Assembly: GCF_033118175.1 (NCBI RefSeq) | Contig: NC_083691.1 | Span: 62,772,001-62,836,000 of the forward strand | Source of the DNA: Dama dama | Taxonomy: Eukaryota; Chordata; Mammalia; Artiodactyla; Cervidae | Direction: 5' to 3' | Length of the DNA: 64,000 bases | Shown: one piece after another, positions 42,621-55,190 of the stretch | Layout: every line of letters starts with the position of its first letter | Numbering within the stretch: the stretch's first letter is position 1 | The notes under the pieces: generated by a model | The model's input: only the letters and a program-made list of their open reading frames with translations | Databases searched by the model: none | Told to the model about the DNA's origin: nothing | Made by a program: the position numbers and the translations under genes

Positions 42621-44667
42621 ATCCCTTTACTCATATCTCTTTGGATTTGACTTGTGAATCTTCACAATCTAGAGTTGTCTATGTTTCAACTTGAGTATAC
42701 TTTCAGGAAAAACAGTGAATTCACTTCCCATTGAATTCCACTGTGTATTAAATGGTCTTGGAATTTGAAGGAAGAAAAAAAATCCTGCTGCTATAAAGAG
42801 AACATGTGAAAAGGCCAAGAGAGAGCATAACTGAAAAAAATATATAAAAATGCAAATGTTCCTAAACTTCAGCTTTGGATGGACTGAAGCATAAGTGAGA
42901 ACTTCAACAAAGCAATAAAAAAAGATGACAGCTCAGAGTTTCAGAAATTTAAGACAGCAGCAGGATTAGACACTTTGGGTTGTCTTCGCACACATTTCTT
43001 ATGGGAGTTAATTCCATTTGACATGCAAGACCAAAGCAAGATTACAGAGGCATAGCCCCATGGCGAGGTGTATGCTGTAGCTAAAAGCTGGGATTTGAAT
43101 AATTGTGCAGGCTTACTCCAAGAATCAGGCGAGAACAGAATGAATGGATTATTACAAGGAACTTTGTACATTTTTAACTGCTGGACTTAATAAAATACCC
43201 TCTATGTGAGAGTAATGTTATGGTCGTCTGCACTCACTCTTGCTGAAGTTTGTGGTAGGATCCATCAAAAATGAGGAAAAACAGAAGCTGTTTTTAAAAA
43301 AGAAAAAAAGAAAGAAAAGAATTTTGTCATGAATGACTGGGCTGGGTCATGCCCGTATGATTTACAGAAGAGCAGAAAACTTGGAAAACTTGAGATCAAC
43401 ACATTCAAGCCCCCACCCCCTGCCCCCCCAAAGGCAGAGGGAATTCATTTCCTGTGCAAAGAATTTTGAGGAAAGTGGAGAGTAGAGTTCAGGAAAAAGT
43501 GGGCCACAAAAAGGTGGATTTTTATTTCACTATTTCAGCTCGTTAGGGAGGTCATTTGTTACTGAGAAAAATTACTAACCCACACATCATTTTATATATA
43601 TGTATAAATGTGACCTCGTTCCTTGGAATCTGCGGAAGCACTTGTCTGTAAAAGGTAGAAAGAGTAGCAGTTCTAAAGACTTCTCACTGCTTAATTAACT
43701 GTCCAGTGAGAATTATTAAAATCCTTGATATCATTCTTATTTAGCACTCATTAAAGTGAAAGATACAAATGCTGGACAATGCAAGGTTCAGGGAAGTTCC
43801 GAGAAAGAAAAGTTAGTCTTCTAGGGGCTAAGAATTATGACAAGCTGTCCATTAACAGCAGCGAGGTAGACCTTTGATTTTAAAAGTCACTGATTCAGAT
43901 CTGAAATGATTTGATTTGATTTTCTCCCTTAAAATGTTCTTCATCTCCTTTCTTCCGAGAGAGCCCAGTTCTGATCCTCCTGCAGCCCTGGCCAGCCTAG
44001 TGGGATGGCAGTCCTCCCCAGAGATGGAGGGAACGGCTCTGGGGCCACGACACTGGGGCAGTGCGCCCTCTGCTGGGAGACCAGCCTGCAGTCACGCTTG
44101 GAAAAATTCCCCCAAAGAACCTGCCCCTGGGAAAGCAAAAGGGATACACGTTTTCAGTTGTGAAAACCTCTACTGTGAATGGCATCTCTCTCTCTCTCAT
44201 AGCTGTGAATGGAGATTAGAGGAGGGACAGGAGAGGAGAGGATGCAAGGGTTTCGTTAAACCAGATACAGCTCTCCTCACAAAATATGTCTGTCAACGTC
44301 AGCCTGCCATGCAAAATGGCAACAGGAATGATGAACACATTACAAATTTGTAGACCCTAAAATTAAACTCCACCTCATTTATTTCATAGTTCAGCAGGCT
44401 GGGGATGGCTGGCATTAGAGGCACACGTCTTTCCTGATAAGCTCTGTGGTTTCCTTCCTGGAGAAGGAATTTTTGTGCTCTATATGGATGCACCCCATCT
44501 TCCTGAAATCCCATTTCTCCTTGGTGGAACTCAGAAGAGGAGGCACACTCAGTGCTCTGCAGAAGAGAGCTGAGAATCACAGCCCTGGGAGGGAGCAAAT
44601 AGATGTGTTCCCAAAGGAAGACAAGAGCTTCCTTCCCACACCTTTGCTCTGTGCATCACTGAGATCC
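42621..44667. other. Repeat-poor single-copy DNA
   Basis: No transposon recognised over 2 kb. An AT-rich patch at about 43480-43900 includes ttaattaact (43691-43700) and other homeodomain-type words. The 145-codon frame at 43916-44353 is unrecognised. A C-rich run lies at about 43410-43430. Confidence 0.5.
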
Positions 44668-44828
44668 TTGCTACTAGGAGTGTGGTTCACAGACAAGCAG
44701 CTCCAGCATCACTTGCGAGCTTGTTAGAAAAGCAGGAGCCCAGGTCTGCCCTAGACCTACTGAATCAAAATCTGCATTTTAACAGGATCCCCAGTGATTC
44801 CTAAGTATGTTAAACTTTGAGACACATG
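44668..44828 (-). mobile_element. MER5A-like hAT-Charlie MITE
   Basis: 'gagtgtggttcacagacaagcagctccagcatcac', 'cctagacctactgaatcaaaatctgcattttaacaggatccccagtgattc' and 'gttaaactttgaga' follow MER5A in order, antisense to its usual listing. Flanking duplication not evident. Confidence 0.85.
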
Positions 44829-44998
44829 ACTGTAAACACAGAAAGCTAAACTGCAAGCAAGACCAGAGCGTTGCAAGTGGAAGGAAGCCCAAACAACCTT
44901 TGCCTCCTTGGATAAGGAAATCAAGACTCAGAGAAGAACACAGCTCCTGACACAACTAAGAAGGAAGGGTTACATAGGCCTCAATTGGGTTTGCTGTG

Positions 44999-45054
44999 AA
45001 AGCTGGAACATAGTAATCCCATGCCTAAAGCTGGAACACAGTAATCCCATGCCT
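44999..45054. repeat. 28-bp tandem duplication
   Basis: Two adjacent 28-bp copies (44999-45026 and 45027-45054) beginning aaagctggaaca and ending aatcccatgcct differ at one base, so the duplication is recent. Confidence 0.95.
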
Positions 45055-45663
45055 TTTGCAGCTGACCTCACCACATACTACAAAACCAACAGAAATGTGG
45101 CACCAATGCTACAGTGATGTAGGGGATCATCCCAGGTGGGAGGATCTATAATCAGCTCTATACTACTGAAAAGACTTGTGTAAATTCTGCAGGAATTGAC
45201 ATAGAAATGAGATTATGATATTCCTTCTATTCACACAATGATTGATGAAACACATGGGAAAAATAAATTGAATTATGTTCTAATCTCCCAGGGAAACATA
45301 ATTAAGTTGTAAAGCATTCCCTTGAAATCCTAAAAGCCTTATATCCTTTAGACAGTGACTTCTACTACATGATCAATAATTATATTAATTAAAGATAATT
45401 ATTTTGATAGACTGGTTTGACTTTGGGGCTCCACTTATTCTTGATCTGATGTATGGCTTGAATAGTGAAGACTTCATTGGCTCCAGAGTCAGAGATAAAG
45501 AATTCTTTGGGGGCCCCCAAAAGGTTTATGATATTGATGCTAACTTGCACTGATTTGTAATTCCTGGCCACCAATTTGATGCTTATTCATACAATTCAAT
45601 TAGCAATACTTGTGCAAGATCAACAGAGCATTTCATTCCCTATTCTTTTTTTTTTTTTTTTTT
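45055..45663. other. Single-copy DNA, no gene confirmed
   Basis: A 61-codon minus-strand frame (45389-45574) is unrecognised. The segment ends in a T run (45643-45663). Confidence 0.45.
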
Positions 45664-45950
45664 AGTAAAAGAGTATGTACATATTTAATTTCATGAGATA
45701 TTGCCAAGTTCCCCACAAAAGGGCTTGTGCCATTTGTACTGTCCACCATCAATGAAGAGAGCATATGTTTCTGCAAAGCCTTAAACAGGGTGTTTTGTCA
45801 AATATTTCACTTTTGCCAGTTTCATAAACCTAAAATATGTTTGAATATAGTAGTAATTTATATTCCCAGTTCTGATTGATTTTAAGCAGATTTCCATGTG
45901 TTTAAGGGTCATCTCACTTTCTTTTTTTTTTTTTTTTCTTAATCTCATAT
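45664..45950 (-). mobile_element. Old L1 (L1M) fragment, antisense
   Basis: 'atattgccaagttccccacaaaagggcttgtgccatttgtactgtccaccatcaatg' and 'ttaagggtcatctcac' follow the antisense C-terminal ORF2 region of mammalian L1. It is diverged and bounded by T runs at 45643-45663 and 45924-45938. Confidence 0.7.
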
Positions 45951-46649
45951 AACCTAGAAGCAATCTATCTTCAGAACGTAATAGATAATATATAAAATCG
46001 AATATTCCTTGAACTTTCAAAATTCTAGGACATCCAATTCATTCTTTATGTATGCAGGATTCTCCAGCACGTTGATGGCAACTCTGGGGCAGAATCTGAT
46101 CTGATGTTAACAAAGCTCAGAAAGCTGGTGTGAGAGCAGACCCTTACACTTTCACTATCTTCCTTCAAGAATGCCTAACTGTGAGGATCAGCTCTGGGAC
46201 ACATGTGTGGTAGTGCACATTTTAAGCACAGGCAGAAACTGAGACTTCTTGTTGATTCTCTCTCTGCACCTTCCAGAGATCCACTCAAGGGTCTATGCCT
46301 TCTTATCCTCATAAAAGCATCAGTGAGCATCCACAGAAAGTAAAAAGTGAGACAGAGATGTAAACTGAAAGTAATCATGTGTGGAATCATATAACAAACA
46401 AACCAGATTTGGATTTTTTTAAAAGCAACAACCATTAATGTTAACTCCCCTGAATTCTCTACATGATTCAAGACCACTTGCTTGCTATTTTAACATTAAG
46501 AGATAAGAGAGTTGAAAGAATTACAAAGAAATCATTACAATTATATATATTATTTCATCAGAATTTTTTTAAGGTATTCATAAAGCATCTTGCTGACTAG
46601 ATGCTCACTACGTAAGAGGTTGCAGATTGTTCCCTCAAGGAGGTGGAAA
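45951..46649. other. Single-copy DNA, no gene seen
   Basis: A 100-codon minus-strand frame at 46175-46477 is unrecognised. Confidence 0.45.
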
Positions 46650-46915
46650 GGGCAGTATTTAAGAGTCGAGACTCAGGAGTCAATGCCACCTGATTTGAAT
46701 CTGGGCTCTGCCACTTAGCACCTATGGCTTGAACAAAGAAAATAACCTCTTTCTATGCCTCATTTTCTACAACTGTATAATAGGCATAATAATAATACAT
46801 ACCTAGAGGGGTTGTTGTAAGAATCTAGTGTATTAATATGCATGGAGCAATTGGAAATGCATAAGTAGTACTAAGCACTCGATTTATAGTGGCTCTTATC
46901 AGTGTCCTTATGATT
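46650..46915 (+). mobile_element. MIR SINE, nearly full length
   Basis: 'ctgatttgaatctgggctctgccacttagcacctatgg' (tRNA-like head and early core), 'tgcctcattttctacaactgtataatagg', 'cctagaggggttgttgtaag' and a 3' part to about 46915. Confidence 0.88.
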
Positions 46916-47631
46916 TATGAAGGTTGACTTCTTTGTGGTCATATAACAATTTATTGTGGAATAGTCTTCTTCATACCCAACTTTCAGAGGATCTAAATGC
47001 CAAGTTTTAGTCTCTAGCTTAAAATTTATTTTCTTAATAGAATCATTTAAAAAATTATTTACGGGGACTTATAAACACAAGCTTATTCATGTTACCACCT
47101 CATCACACACATACACACACAGAGAGAATAGTAATACCTCACAGTCCAATGCCGGAAGTTCCCCCACAGGAGATTTGCCATAAAGAAGCTAAATGTGACC
47201 CACTATTCTAGTGAGAGATCTTACCATTCAGAGCAGAATAACCTGAGAACAAAATAAGGCAGGAAGCAGCCCTGAGGTTCCTCTGTCTCTCCTCGGGTAA
47301 AATCAATTCTGTTATTATCCACAGTTGGGTATAGAATAGCATATGAACAGCGTGGCTTCCGCCAGCAATACCTCTCCAAGAGTGGCTTGCATGGGTAATA
47401 TTCCACACCCTGATTTACTCAGCATTGTCAAAAGAGAAAAGGGGAGATCTATCTTTACACAGGGAAATTTATTCTAAAGAATTCTTAAGACACTGGAAAA
47501 GATGAAGCAAGAAACATCAGTGTGAATTCATATAAAACTGAGTATGCTAAGCTGCCCTGAGCCTTAGACATAGAGTCCAAGGTGATGAGCAATAGTGGGA
47601 GGCCTAATATCTTCCTCTTGGCTCTTTCACA
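46916..47631. other. Single-copy DNA, no gene seen
   Basis: No recognised repeat. Small CA/GA run at about 47106-47127. Confidence 0.5.
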
Positions 47632-47644
47632 GGGGGGGGGGGGG
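47632..47644. repeat. G13 homopolymer
   Basis: Thirteen consecutive G. Unstable and a likely site of length variation. Confidence 0.9.
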
Positions 47645-50600
47645 TCGTTTAGCCATATTTCCTATGCCCGAAAGGGAAATGGACCATGTATGTGAGGCTG
47701 TACATCAGTGTGAAACAGAAAAAGCTTCCCAAAGAAAGGAAGCAGACTTATGAATGTGGCATTATGGAACCCACAAAATAGACCAGTGATGATTGAAAGC
47801 AAGAAAATGACTTGGTCTTTATTAAAACTACAACAATTAGGCAATTGAGTTAACTAATAGGATCTGAGGAGACGTAAATAAGATTTTTATTTTTGTTAAC
47901 AAAGGGAGTGAAAAGACAAATTTCAACCCGAATAAAAGAAGGTAAATGATTCCTCCTCAAAGGCAGAGCCAAGATTCCTCAAAATGAGCTTCCTCCTAAA
48001 AGAGATACAAGTAAAATATATGGAACAAGATGACAACGTGCTGTTGCCTAAATGTAGGCAGTGATGGTATTCTACTCTACAGACCAAGCTATGAGTAATT
48101 GAATGCAAGATAAAGCAAAAATATAGAAAAGGCCACTTGGTAACAGAAGCATAAAAATGCAGTGTGTGTAACAGGACTGAGAAGGGTACAGCTCTGTAGA
48201 ACTGATTAATAAGGAGAGCAGTGAATAGAACAAAGTGGATTTGCAGAGATTAGGATGTAGCAAGCTTTGTCCAGAAGACTGTATAAAGTTCTTATTGGTC
48301 ATGAATCTGAAATAAGGTAAAAAACCTACCTCCCATCATGAAAGACCCCTTGTGAACTTGGTATATCTTAAGCAAGCACCTTACCTGTTCCCATAAGTCA
48401 TTTAAAAAATAAAATTTATAATAATATTTATATTCTTCTATGCAAATTATTTTCTATGGCATCTCTCCTCTCCCATGGGGTTAGGGGAGGGAAAACATGG
48501 TATTATATTTTTGATGTTATAGCATAACAGAGATATATCTCTTTTCTAAAAAAGTCAATTTCATCCATAATAGCTGAGCTCTGAGAAAATGCAGAGCTTG
48601 ATAAAACCTAAATGTCAGGTTCCAAGATAATCAAGAACAAGAGTTAGAAATGGAAGATTGCCAAGTGGGTGTAAGGAACTTGGATATTTGCATTTCCAAA
48701 CTCTAAGGACTCCACACTATTGTGAAGAATCTCACCACTGCCTCCAGGTTCCAGGCAACAGAAGACATTTTTTTTTGTAGGATAAAGACAAAGTAAGATC
48801 CAGCCTACAAGCTCTCAGGAATCCCAAGGCAAAGATAGTGTTTAAGAAGCACAGAAGTACAGGCAACAACTGACAACTGCCATGGCTTGGGCAAGAAGAA
48901 GGCACCTCAGTCTGTGGGCTTCTCTCGGGTAATCACAAGATAAGACAAGGGAGCGCCAGTAAGGGACAATTAAGTGTGCAGCCCTTTGAGGGTATGGGAG
49001 TTACTCTACCACAGGCTGGGGGTGGGAGGGGGGGAGCTCTCCTTTGTTTTAATCAGAGTTCTGAAGCCACTTCTGTAGTCAGGGTTCTAATTTGTTCTGT
49101 GGGGACTTTAGAGATGTTGATGTCAGGTTAGGTGTCTGTGTCTTTATTTATGGCCAGAAGGAAAAAAAATAGTTGTTTGACCTTTCCCAAGGTAGACATC
49201 TGTGCTTCATATTCAAAAACAGAAGGTCCAGGGGCAGAGGGAAGCCAAAGGACTCCTGTGTTCTCAGATCACCCCCACTGGGTGTTCCTGGGGGTAAGGA
49301 TGACTAATTAGGCAGGCAGGACAGAAAAATAAATCAATAGCAAGAGAAGTACATATTTAAAAGGATGCAAATGTAACTCAAAATCAGGGAAGCTTGGACA
49401 AGAACTGCTCTCAAATCTTTCAGTTCTTTTAAGATGAGAGAAGGGAAGATTTCCCAGCAATAGAAATCCAGAATTGGCTAAGAAGTGGAGGGAATTGCCA
49501 TGGCTGTTGGGGGAAGCTCTATGTGTCTCAGGGAGCTGCAGACCTGGTTATTTTCTTTTTTCATCTTGACTTCCTTTGTACGTTTTTCCCCGTGGTTTTT
49601 AGGGATATTTAAAAAATAATAAGAAAAATGCAGATATATATACTTATAGACACTAATATATACACACATGTGTATCTATTATATTCTTTTCTATAAATGG
49701 AAATAAAGACAAAAGAAAAGTCTAATTTGCAGTTCAGTTTTCCAGCCTCAATTCTGGCTCACCAATGAATCTTCTTATATACAGAGCTGACTGGAGGGAG
49801 GGGTGGGATTGAATAACAAATTTATGTGATACAATCACATCATTTACAATCACATAATGGACCATATCCCAATTTTCAAAAGGCATAAAGTATCCTCATT
49901 AATACGATAAGTGCAGCAGTCAAATCAGCACTGTGATTTTATCAGGGTTTTTGACTGTACATGAATTAGAATGTAAAATGCATACAGAATTTTTAATGGG
50001 AAGGCTTTAACATTCACTGAATGTATTTCTTACTGTCATTTGCATCACATTAAAGTGAAATTCAACATAAAAGGATAAAGAGAATATGTCCTAAATTACA
50101 GTTTTTCCATAGTTGTCATGTCCACACATAGAAAAATCTGATTCATAAGCTTGAACATGATCCTAAATCTGAAAAGGCTACACTGGTTCCCTATCTGTTT
50201 GTGAGTTTTATGTGGCTGTCAGAACTGGGTAGAGCTTGGGAAGGTCAGATTGTCAGGACAAAGCTAATAAAGATCATGGGGGCAGGAGGTCAGAGCAGAA
50301 TACAGGATGATTGTATTCACTGTCTTTTAGTATAGTAAGATATTAAACACTGTGATTGCATTTCTTTTTCTTTCCATACAGGATTACTGAAAAGTTACTT
50401 GGGTTGCCTTAGAAATATTTTGTTGCTCCTTTAGAAAGAGAATCTACTTTTGATTGAGTTCACTTCAATGGAATTTATCAACTTAAAATCTTATAGAAAC
50501 ACAGTTCTGTAGATTTCACCCTGAAGGAGTATGCATACTGGACAATGTCATGTACATGGGATATACAAACTTATTATCAAACCTGTGCATGCCTACTTGT

Positions 50601-50679
50601 ATGTTGAAATATTTTCCATGTATCAGAGTGAATGTCAAGGTAATGGCCATTGGGAAGATGTGCTGGGTGGCTTCTATAA
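47645..50679. other. Repeat-poor single-copy DNA, 3 kb
   Basis: I recognise no transposon and no convincing protein frame here (longest 76 codons). A G-rich patch lies at 49018-49036. This is one of the longest repeat-free stretches in the window. Confidence 0.5.
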
Positions 50680-50898
50680 GTGAAAGTGAAAGTGTTAGTT
50701 ACTCAGTTGGGTCTGACCCTTTGCAATTCCATGGACTGCAGCCCACCAGGCTCCTCTGTCCATGAAATTCTCCAGGCAAGAATACTGGAGTGGGTAGTCA
50801 TTCCCTTCTCCAGGGAATCTTCCTGACCCAGGGGTTGAACGTGGGTCTCCCTCATTGCAGGCAGATTCTTTACCATCTGAGCAACCAGGGAAGTCCCC
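50680..50898 (-). mobile_element. Bov-tA SINE, antisense
   Basis: 'gtgaaagtgaaagtgttagttactcag' tail, 'gaatactggagtgggtagtcattcccttctcc' body and the 'tgacccaggggttgaacg' to 'caaccagggaagtcccc' tRNA-like head. Confidence 0.94.
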
Positions 50899-51529
50899 AT
50901 ACAAAGAGGCAAAAAAGCAATGTGTCTTTTCTCATTAGTCTCACATCACACAGAGAGAAGTCAGTGATTGGTACACAGCAGCAGTTGACACAGAATCCCG
51001 AGAATCTGAGAAAGAATGTTGTATGTTCTAGAAGAGGCTAAGGTATCACCTGTCAAACTACAGTAGCCTAGCAATGGTGTATACTTGGTGTGTATACCAA
51101 TATGCATCCACATTTAGAAATAGCCTTCAAACATTTACAATAGCTACAGATTTTACCCTAAGCATCTTTCTTTTTTATTTTCTTTTTTCTCTATTTCTCT
51201 CTTTTTCTCTTATTTTCTCCTCCCTTCCTCCCTCCCTATCTCCTTCCTTCCTTTCTTCTTCTCATATTAACATAGGGATTGTTATTTGGACCCAAGAAGA
51301 GGGAAAAATTCAGGTATCTGATCAATTTTCAGACACAACCAAAATTTTCACTTTAATACCTAAAATACTTCAAATGACCAGAACCCTGTGAAGAAGCCAT
51401 TTATATATTGATGATCTTAAAATTTGCAGAAATTTCCTGGTAACACTATTACTCAGTGCAATGTTTTCTGTCTCAAAATGTATGTAAATTACTATTGTAT
51501 ATTTCATAACACTTTTTTTAGTTCACCTG
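50899..51529. other. Single-copy DNA with a pyrimidine tract
   Basis: A TC-rich low-complexity tract lies at about 51170-51265. Otherwise nothing recognised. Confidence 0.5.
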
Positions 51530-51725
51530 TTGGAATCCTAGCCCCAGTTGCTTGTGGGCTAGGAGAGCATTAGCAAGCCTCTTATCCTCTCCAAGGAAGA
51601 ATTCACTCATTTATAGAATGGGAATAATAATATTTAACATATTGACTTATTACAACTGAAATAGGATGATGTACATCAAGTATGTAGAGTAGTTCTAGGC
51701 ACAATGGAAATAGTTCACATGAGTT
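51530..51725 (+). mobile_element. MIR SINE relic
   Basis: 'aatcctagccccagttgcttg', 'agcaagcctcttatcctctccaaggaagaattcactcatttatagaatgggaataataat' and 'agttctaggcacaatgg' follow the MIR order, with a substitution of the usual 'cctcagtttcc' block. Confidence 0.7.
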
Positions 51726-52009
51726 TGATCGCCATGCAAGAGAAACATTTTATTTCATTTTTGCCAAAAGATATGAGTGTCCACATATTTTTTAAGAATC
51801 AAATTTGATGCTATGAAACCTGGTTTCCATCTGTGGATTTCCATCCACAATGACTGTATAAATTCAGGTAAGTGAACCACCTTCTCCTTCAATAACATTA
51901 GAATAAATGTTATTCTAATAATATTCTAATATCCTTTTCAGTCCCTACTGACTCCCCGGTGATGTTTCTAAAGTTAAGAAATTAAGAGAAGTATATTAAA
52001 GAGATACCA

Positions 52010-52270
52010 CGTTCTTTTCTATTATTTGAGTTTATTAAGTAAAATTGTACAGATTTAACTTGTACAACATGATGGTTTGATATGCATACATATGGTGAAA
52101 TGAGGACTGTGATCACGCTAATAAACAGATCCTCACATAGTGACCACCTTTGTGTGTGTGTGTATGATGAGTGCACCTAAAGTATACTCTCTTAGCATAT
52201 TTACAGTATTCATTACTTTATTTTAATTATAGTTATGCTCTACATGTAATAGTATATTCTTTATTGCTTA
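52010..52270 (-). mobile_element. Old L1 3' UTR fragment, antisense
   Basis: 'tttaacttgtacaacatgatggtttgatatgcatacatatggtgaaatgaggactgtgatcacgc' matches the antisense 3' UTR of old mammalian L1 (L1MA/MB type). Diverged. Confidence 0.65.
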
Positions 52271-52512
52271 TCAAGTGTCAGAGAACAAAATTCATTTAAA
52301 TAGCTTCTATCCCATTCTTTCTTTTTTCGTAATTTCAGCAGCAGCATGGTTACAAGTTGATCATTTAGACTGTTATTTCTTTGACTTAAAAAAAAGAAAG
52401 GCACAAAACTTTTTAGTTCTAACTCACCTCCTAGCTTACCTTTTGCCTAACACAGATAAATTTTTACCTAATTTATATAGATAAGAATGTATTCTTTCTG
52501 TGACAATATGTC

Positions 52513-52640
52513 TGTGTGAAACTGAAAGTTGCTCAGTCCTGTCCTACCCTTTGCGACCCCATGGACTATACAGTCCATGGAATTCTCCAGGTCAGAATAC
52601 TGGAGTGGGTAGCCTTTCCCTTTTCCAGGGGATCTTCCCC
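52513..52640 (-). mobile_element. Bov-tA SINE, head missing
   Basis: 'gaaagttgctcagtcctgtcctaccctttgcgaccccatgg' to 'ttttccaggggatcttcccc'. The tRNA-like head is absent, so the copy is 5'-truncated. Confidence 0.9.
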
Positions 52641-53454
52641 AATAATAGAAAAATAGATTAATATTTCCTTGAATTCCACATTTGTTGCATGACACCAGGT
52701 ATGTCTAAGACATTACCTTCCACCTCAGTGGAGTTAAATTTATGTCTCTATTTTCTTTCCTTCTTTTTAAAGCATGCTGCTTGTTTTACAGGGCCTTGTT
52801 AACAATGCTTTGCTGTTTTCCCTTTTACTGCTCATAAGAATGGTCCTGGTAAACCTACAGTCCAGATGCATCACAACCTCAAAGATCTCATGTCCCCAGA
52901 GTGACTGACTCCATTTAAATCATTAAGCCATGAGAGTCTAACTTAGCTACTCATCATATCATCTCTTGCTCTGCTGGAAAGAAATCACTAGTTTGTAATA
53001 TCTGTAATGTATTTACCTAAACCTGCTAAATACAATGTCATCCATATTGTTTTCATCTGTCTTTGAGGCTTTGTCTACAAAACCATGGGTCTGGGAGAAT
53101 GATCTAAATCAGCTATGCTACTAATTTACCCGCACTTGAACTTGTATTTGCTCCTTATGATTCAATTGTTCCAGTTCAAACTTTTCCCAATAACATTTAT
53201 TTCTATAAATAGATAAAGTTATAGGTTTGATCCTGGCAGAAATAAGAACTTACCATTTTCTATTCAACAAATTTATGAAGTAATAAAAGTTAAGGTCCAA
53301 AACTACAAGTCACTTCACTCATTGTTTATACAACAAAATTGTATAAGTAATTTGGGTCTTCATTGGGGTTCATCAACCCTCAAAACTTTGATTTCTCTGA
53401 CCATGCTTTTGAAAAATCTTTTGAACATACTCTTCAATAAAAGACTATATAAAT

Positions 53455-53455
<1 letters not shown>
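52641..53455. other. Single-copy DNA, no gene seen
   Basis: AT-rich, nothing recognised. Confidence 0.5.

Positions 53456-53496
<41 letters not shown>
53456..53496. repeat. (TA)n microsatellite
   Basis: About 18 uninterrupted TA units, cruciform-prone. Confidence 0.96.
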
Positions 53497-53746
53497 TCAC
53501 CTTCCTTTTTCAGATAGTAAATGTTTTGCTTTGTTTTTCAGTCTCTCAATCATTCTCTCTATCAATCTAAAAATGCTGATCCATTTCCCTTGGTTTATTA
53601 TAATGACTCAGTTGTTTCTGAGAAATGAGTCTTCAACAGAAGATTTTTTATCTCATGTATTATATTGTGATTATCTTTCTTCATTTACGTATCTGGTCTA
53701 CTCTTCTCCTCCATCCTCTAATTTTTGGTAGGCTACATATTGTAAC

Positions 53747-53957
53747 AGTTGTTGCTGCTGTAGTTCAGTCACTAGGTCATGTCCAGCTCTTTGCAATCCC
53801 ATAGACTGTAGCCCTCCAGGCTCCACTGCCTATGGATTTCCCAGGCAAGAATACTGGAGTGGGTTGCCACTTCCTTTTCCAGGGAACCCTCCTGACCCAG
53901 GGATCGAACCCACATCGGCAGGCAGATCCTTCACTGCTGAGCCACCAAGGAAGCCCT
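53747..53957 (-). mobile_element. Bov-tA SINE, antisense
   Basis: 'ttgctgctgtagttcagtcactaggtcatgtcc' tail to the 'gacccagggatcgaacccacatc' and 'gccaccaaggaagccct' head. Confidence 0.94.
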
Positions 53958-54865
53958 ATGCTTTATGACAGTAAGCGGGTCCATCAAGGCCCAGGGAGCT
54001 GGTTATACCCATGGATGCCCTCTGCAGATTTATGGGGAAAGGTTGATGGTGGCTCATCTCCTGCTGGAAGAGTGGACTCAGAACTTGGCCTCACTCAGCA
54101 GATTCCAGGGGTGCTTTGGGATGACCAGGAGCAGGAGACAGGGATTCAGGCTATATTCATTGCATTCATATATTTTTCACTCAAACATCTCACAGAATGT
54201 TTGTAGATACTTTAATCAAAAAGAATTGACAGAAACTTTTACAGATTTCATATTTCCTCCAAGACCCCACACTCTCTTCTACACATGTAGAAATTTCCTA
54301 AAATCATCAAAGTGATGAAGAACAGAACCTAAGCAATAATCAAATTTCCCTACTGCTCCACAACTTCTATCTTTCTAGGCTCTGCTGAAACCCTGCAGCT
54401 CTAAACCTTTACAGTTGATCAGTCCCCATTTCCAAATATGAAATAAACCAGAGCAGTCTGTCCTTTTTTGAAGTCTCAGCTTCCCAGGTCATGAACATGT
54501 CCTTCTCCTTATTGTAAGCAGATTTATGTTTTACTCAATTCTATATCCAACAATCTATTTCATAGTTAAGGTACACCATGAGGTATAATACCTTAAATGT
54601 ATTGATGTGAACATGTGGCATTTTCCTTTTTACCCTCCCACAAGAGCATATATCGAAGAGGACTATTGTCATCACTTATTTTTATTCTTCCCGCCTATAT
54701 CCAAAGAACTTCCCAAGTAGTGAAGCCTATACATCCTGACAAAATTGCTACATATCAACTTCATCCCAGTCAATTCCTTTTTCATTGCAGGCACCAGTGT
54801 ATTGACACTGACACATTGATGTCCTCCTTGTGAGAATTAGCCTATCACATTCATTTACATCCACT
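53958..54865. other. Single-copy DNA, no gene confirmed
   Basis: Two overlapping plus-strand frames (53832-54206, starting inside the SINE, and 53965-54315, 116 codons) are unrecognised. Confidence 0.45.
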
Positions 54866-54895
54866 TAATTGCTGCTGCTATTGTTTAGTCCCTTA
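54866..54895 (-). mobile_element. Bov-tA tail scrap
   Basis: 'aattgctgctgctattgtttagtccctta' resembles the tail and first bases of an antisense Bov-tA. Only about 30 bp. Confidence 0.45.
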
Positions 54896-55084
54896 ACCTC
54901 CAGCTAGGGTGCAATTCACTTGAACGCTGGGGAAGCACAACCATTCGATTAGTTCTGCAAAGTAGATTAAAACCTTCTGGCTAATTGGAGACTGTCCATC
55001 CTGCTGCCTTTCTCCCAGTTCTAGATTGAAGCAAATGTCTTCAAAGGAGGGCTCTTAGCTGGAATATGGAAGATTTGACTGGAC

Positions 55085-55190
55085 CCAACAGCATTTTTAG
55101 AGTGCATCTATATACAGGGCACTGTGCGGAGCACTAACCATGCCAGCAATTATCACCAGTCTGGTCTCTGCCTGCAAAGCGACAACTAGT
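55085..55190 (-). mobile_element. L2-like relic, antisense
   Basis: 'agagtgcatctatatacagggcactgtgcggagcactaacc' resembles the antisense L2 3' end (gcacctactatgtgccaggcactgtgctaggcgc). Diverged. Confidence 0.5.

Noticed and set aside
43916..44353. 145-codon frame as a gene
   Set aside because: No recognisable domain; starts in AT-rich DNA and has no homologous feel or supporting context.
45389..45574. 61-codon minus frame as retroelement or retrocopy
   Set aside because: No retroviral or host motif could be identified; too short to support.
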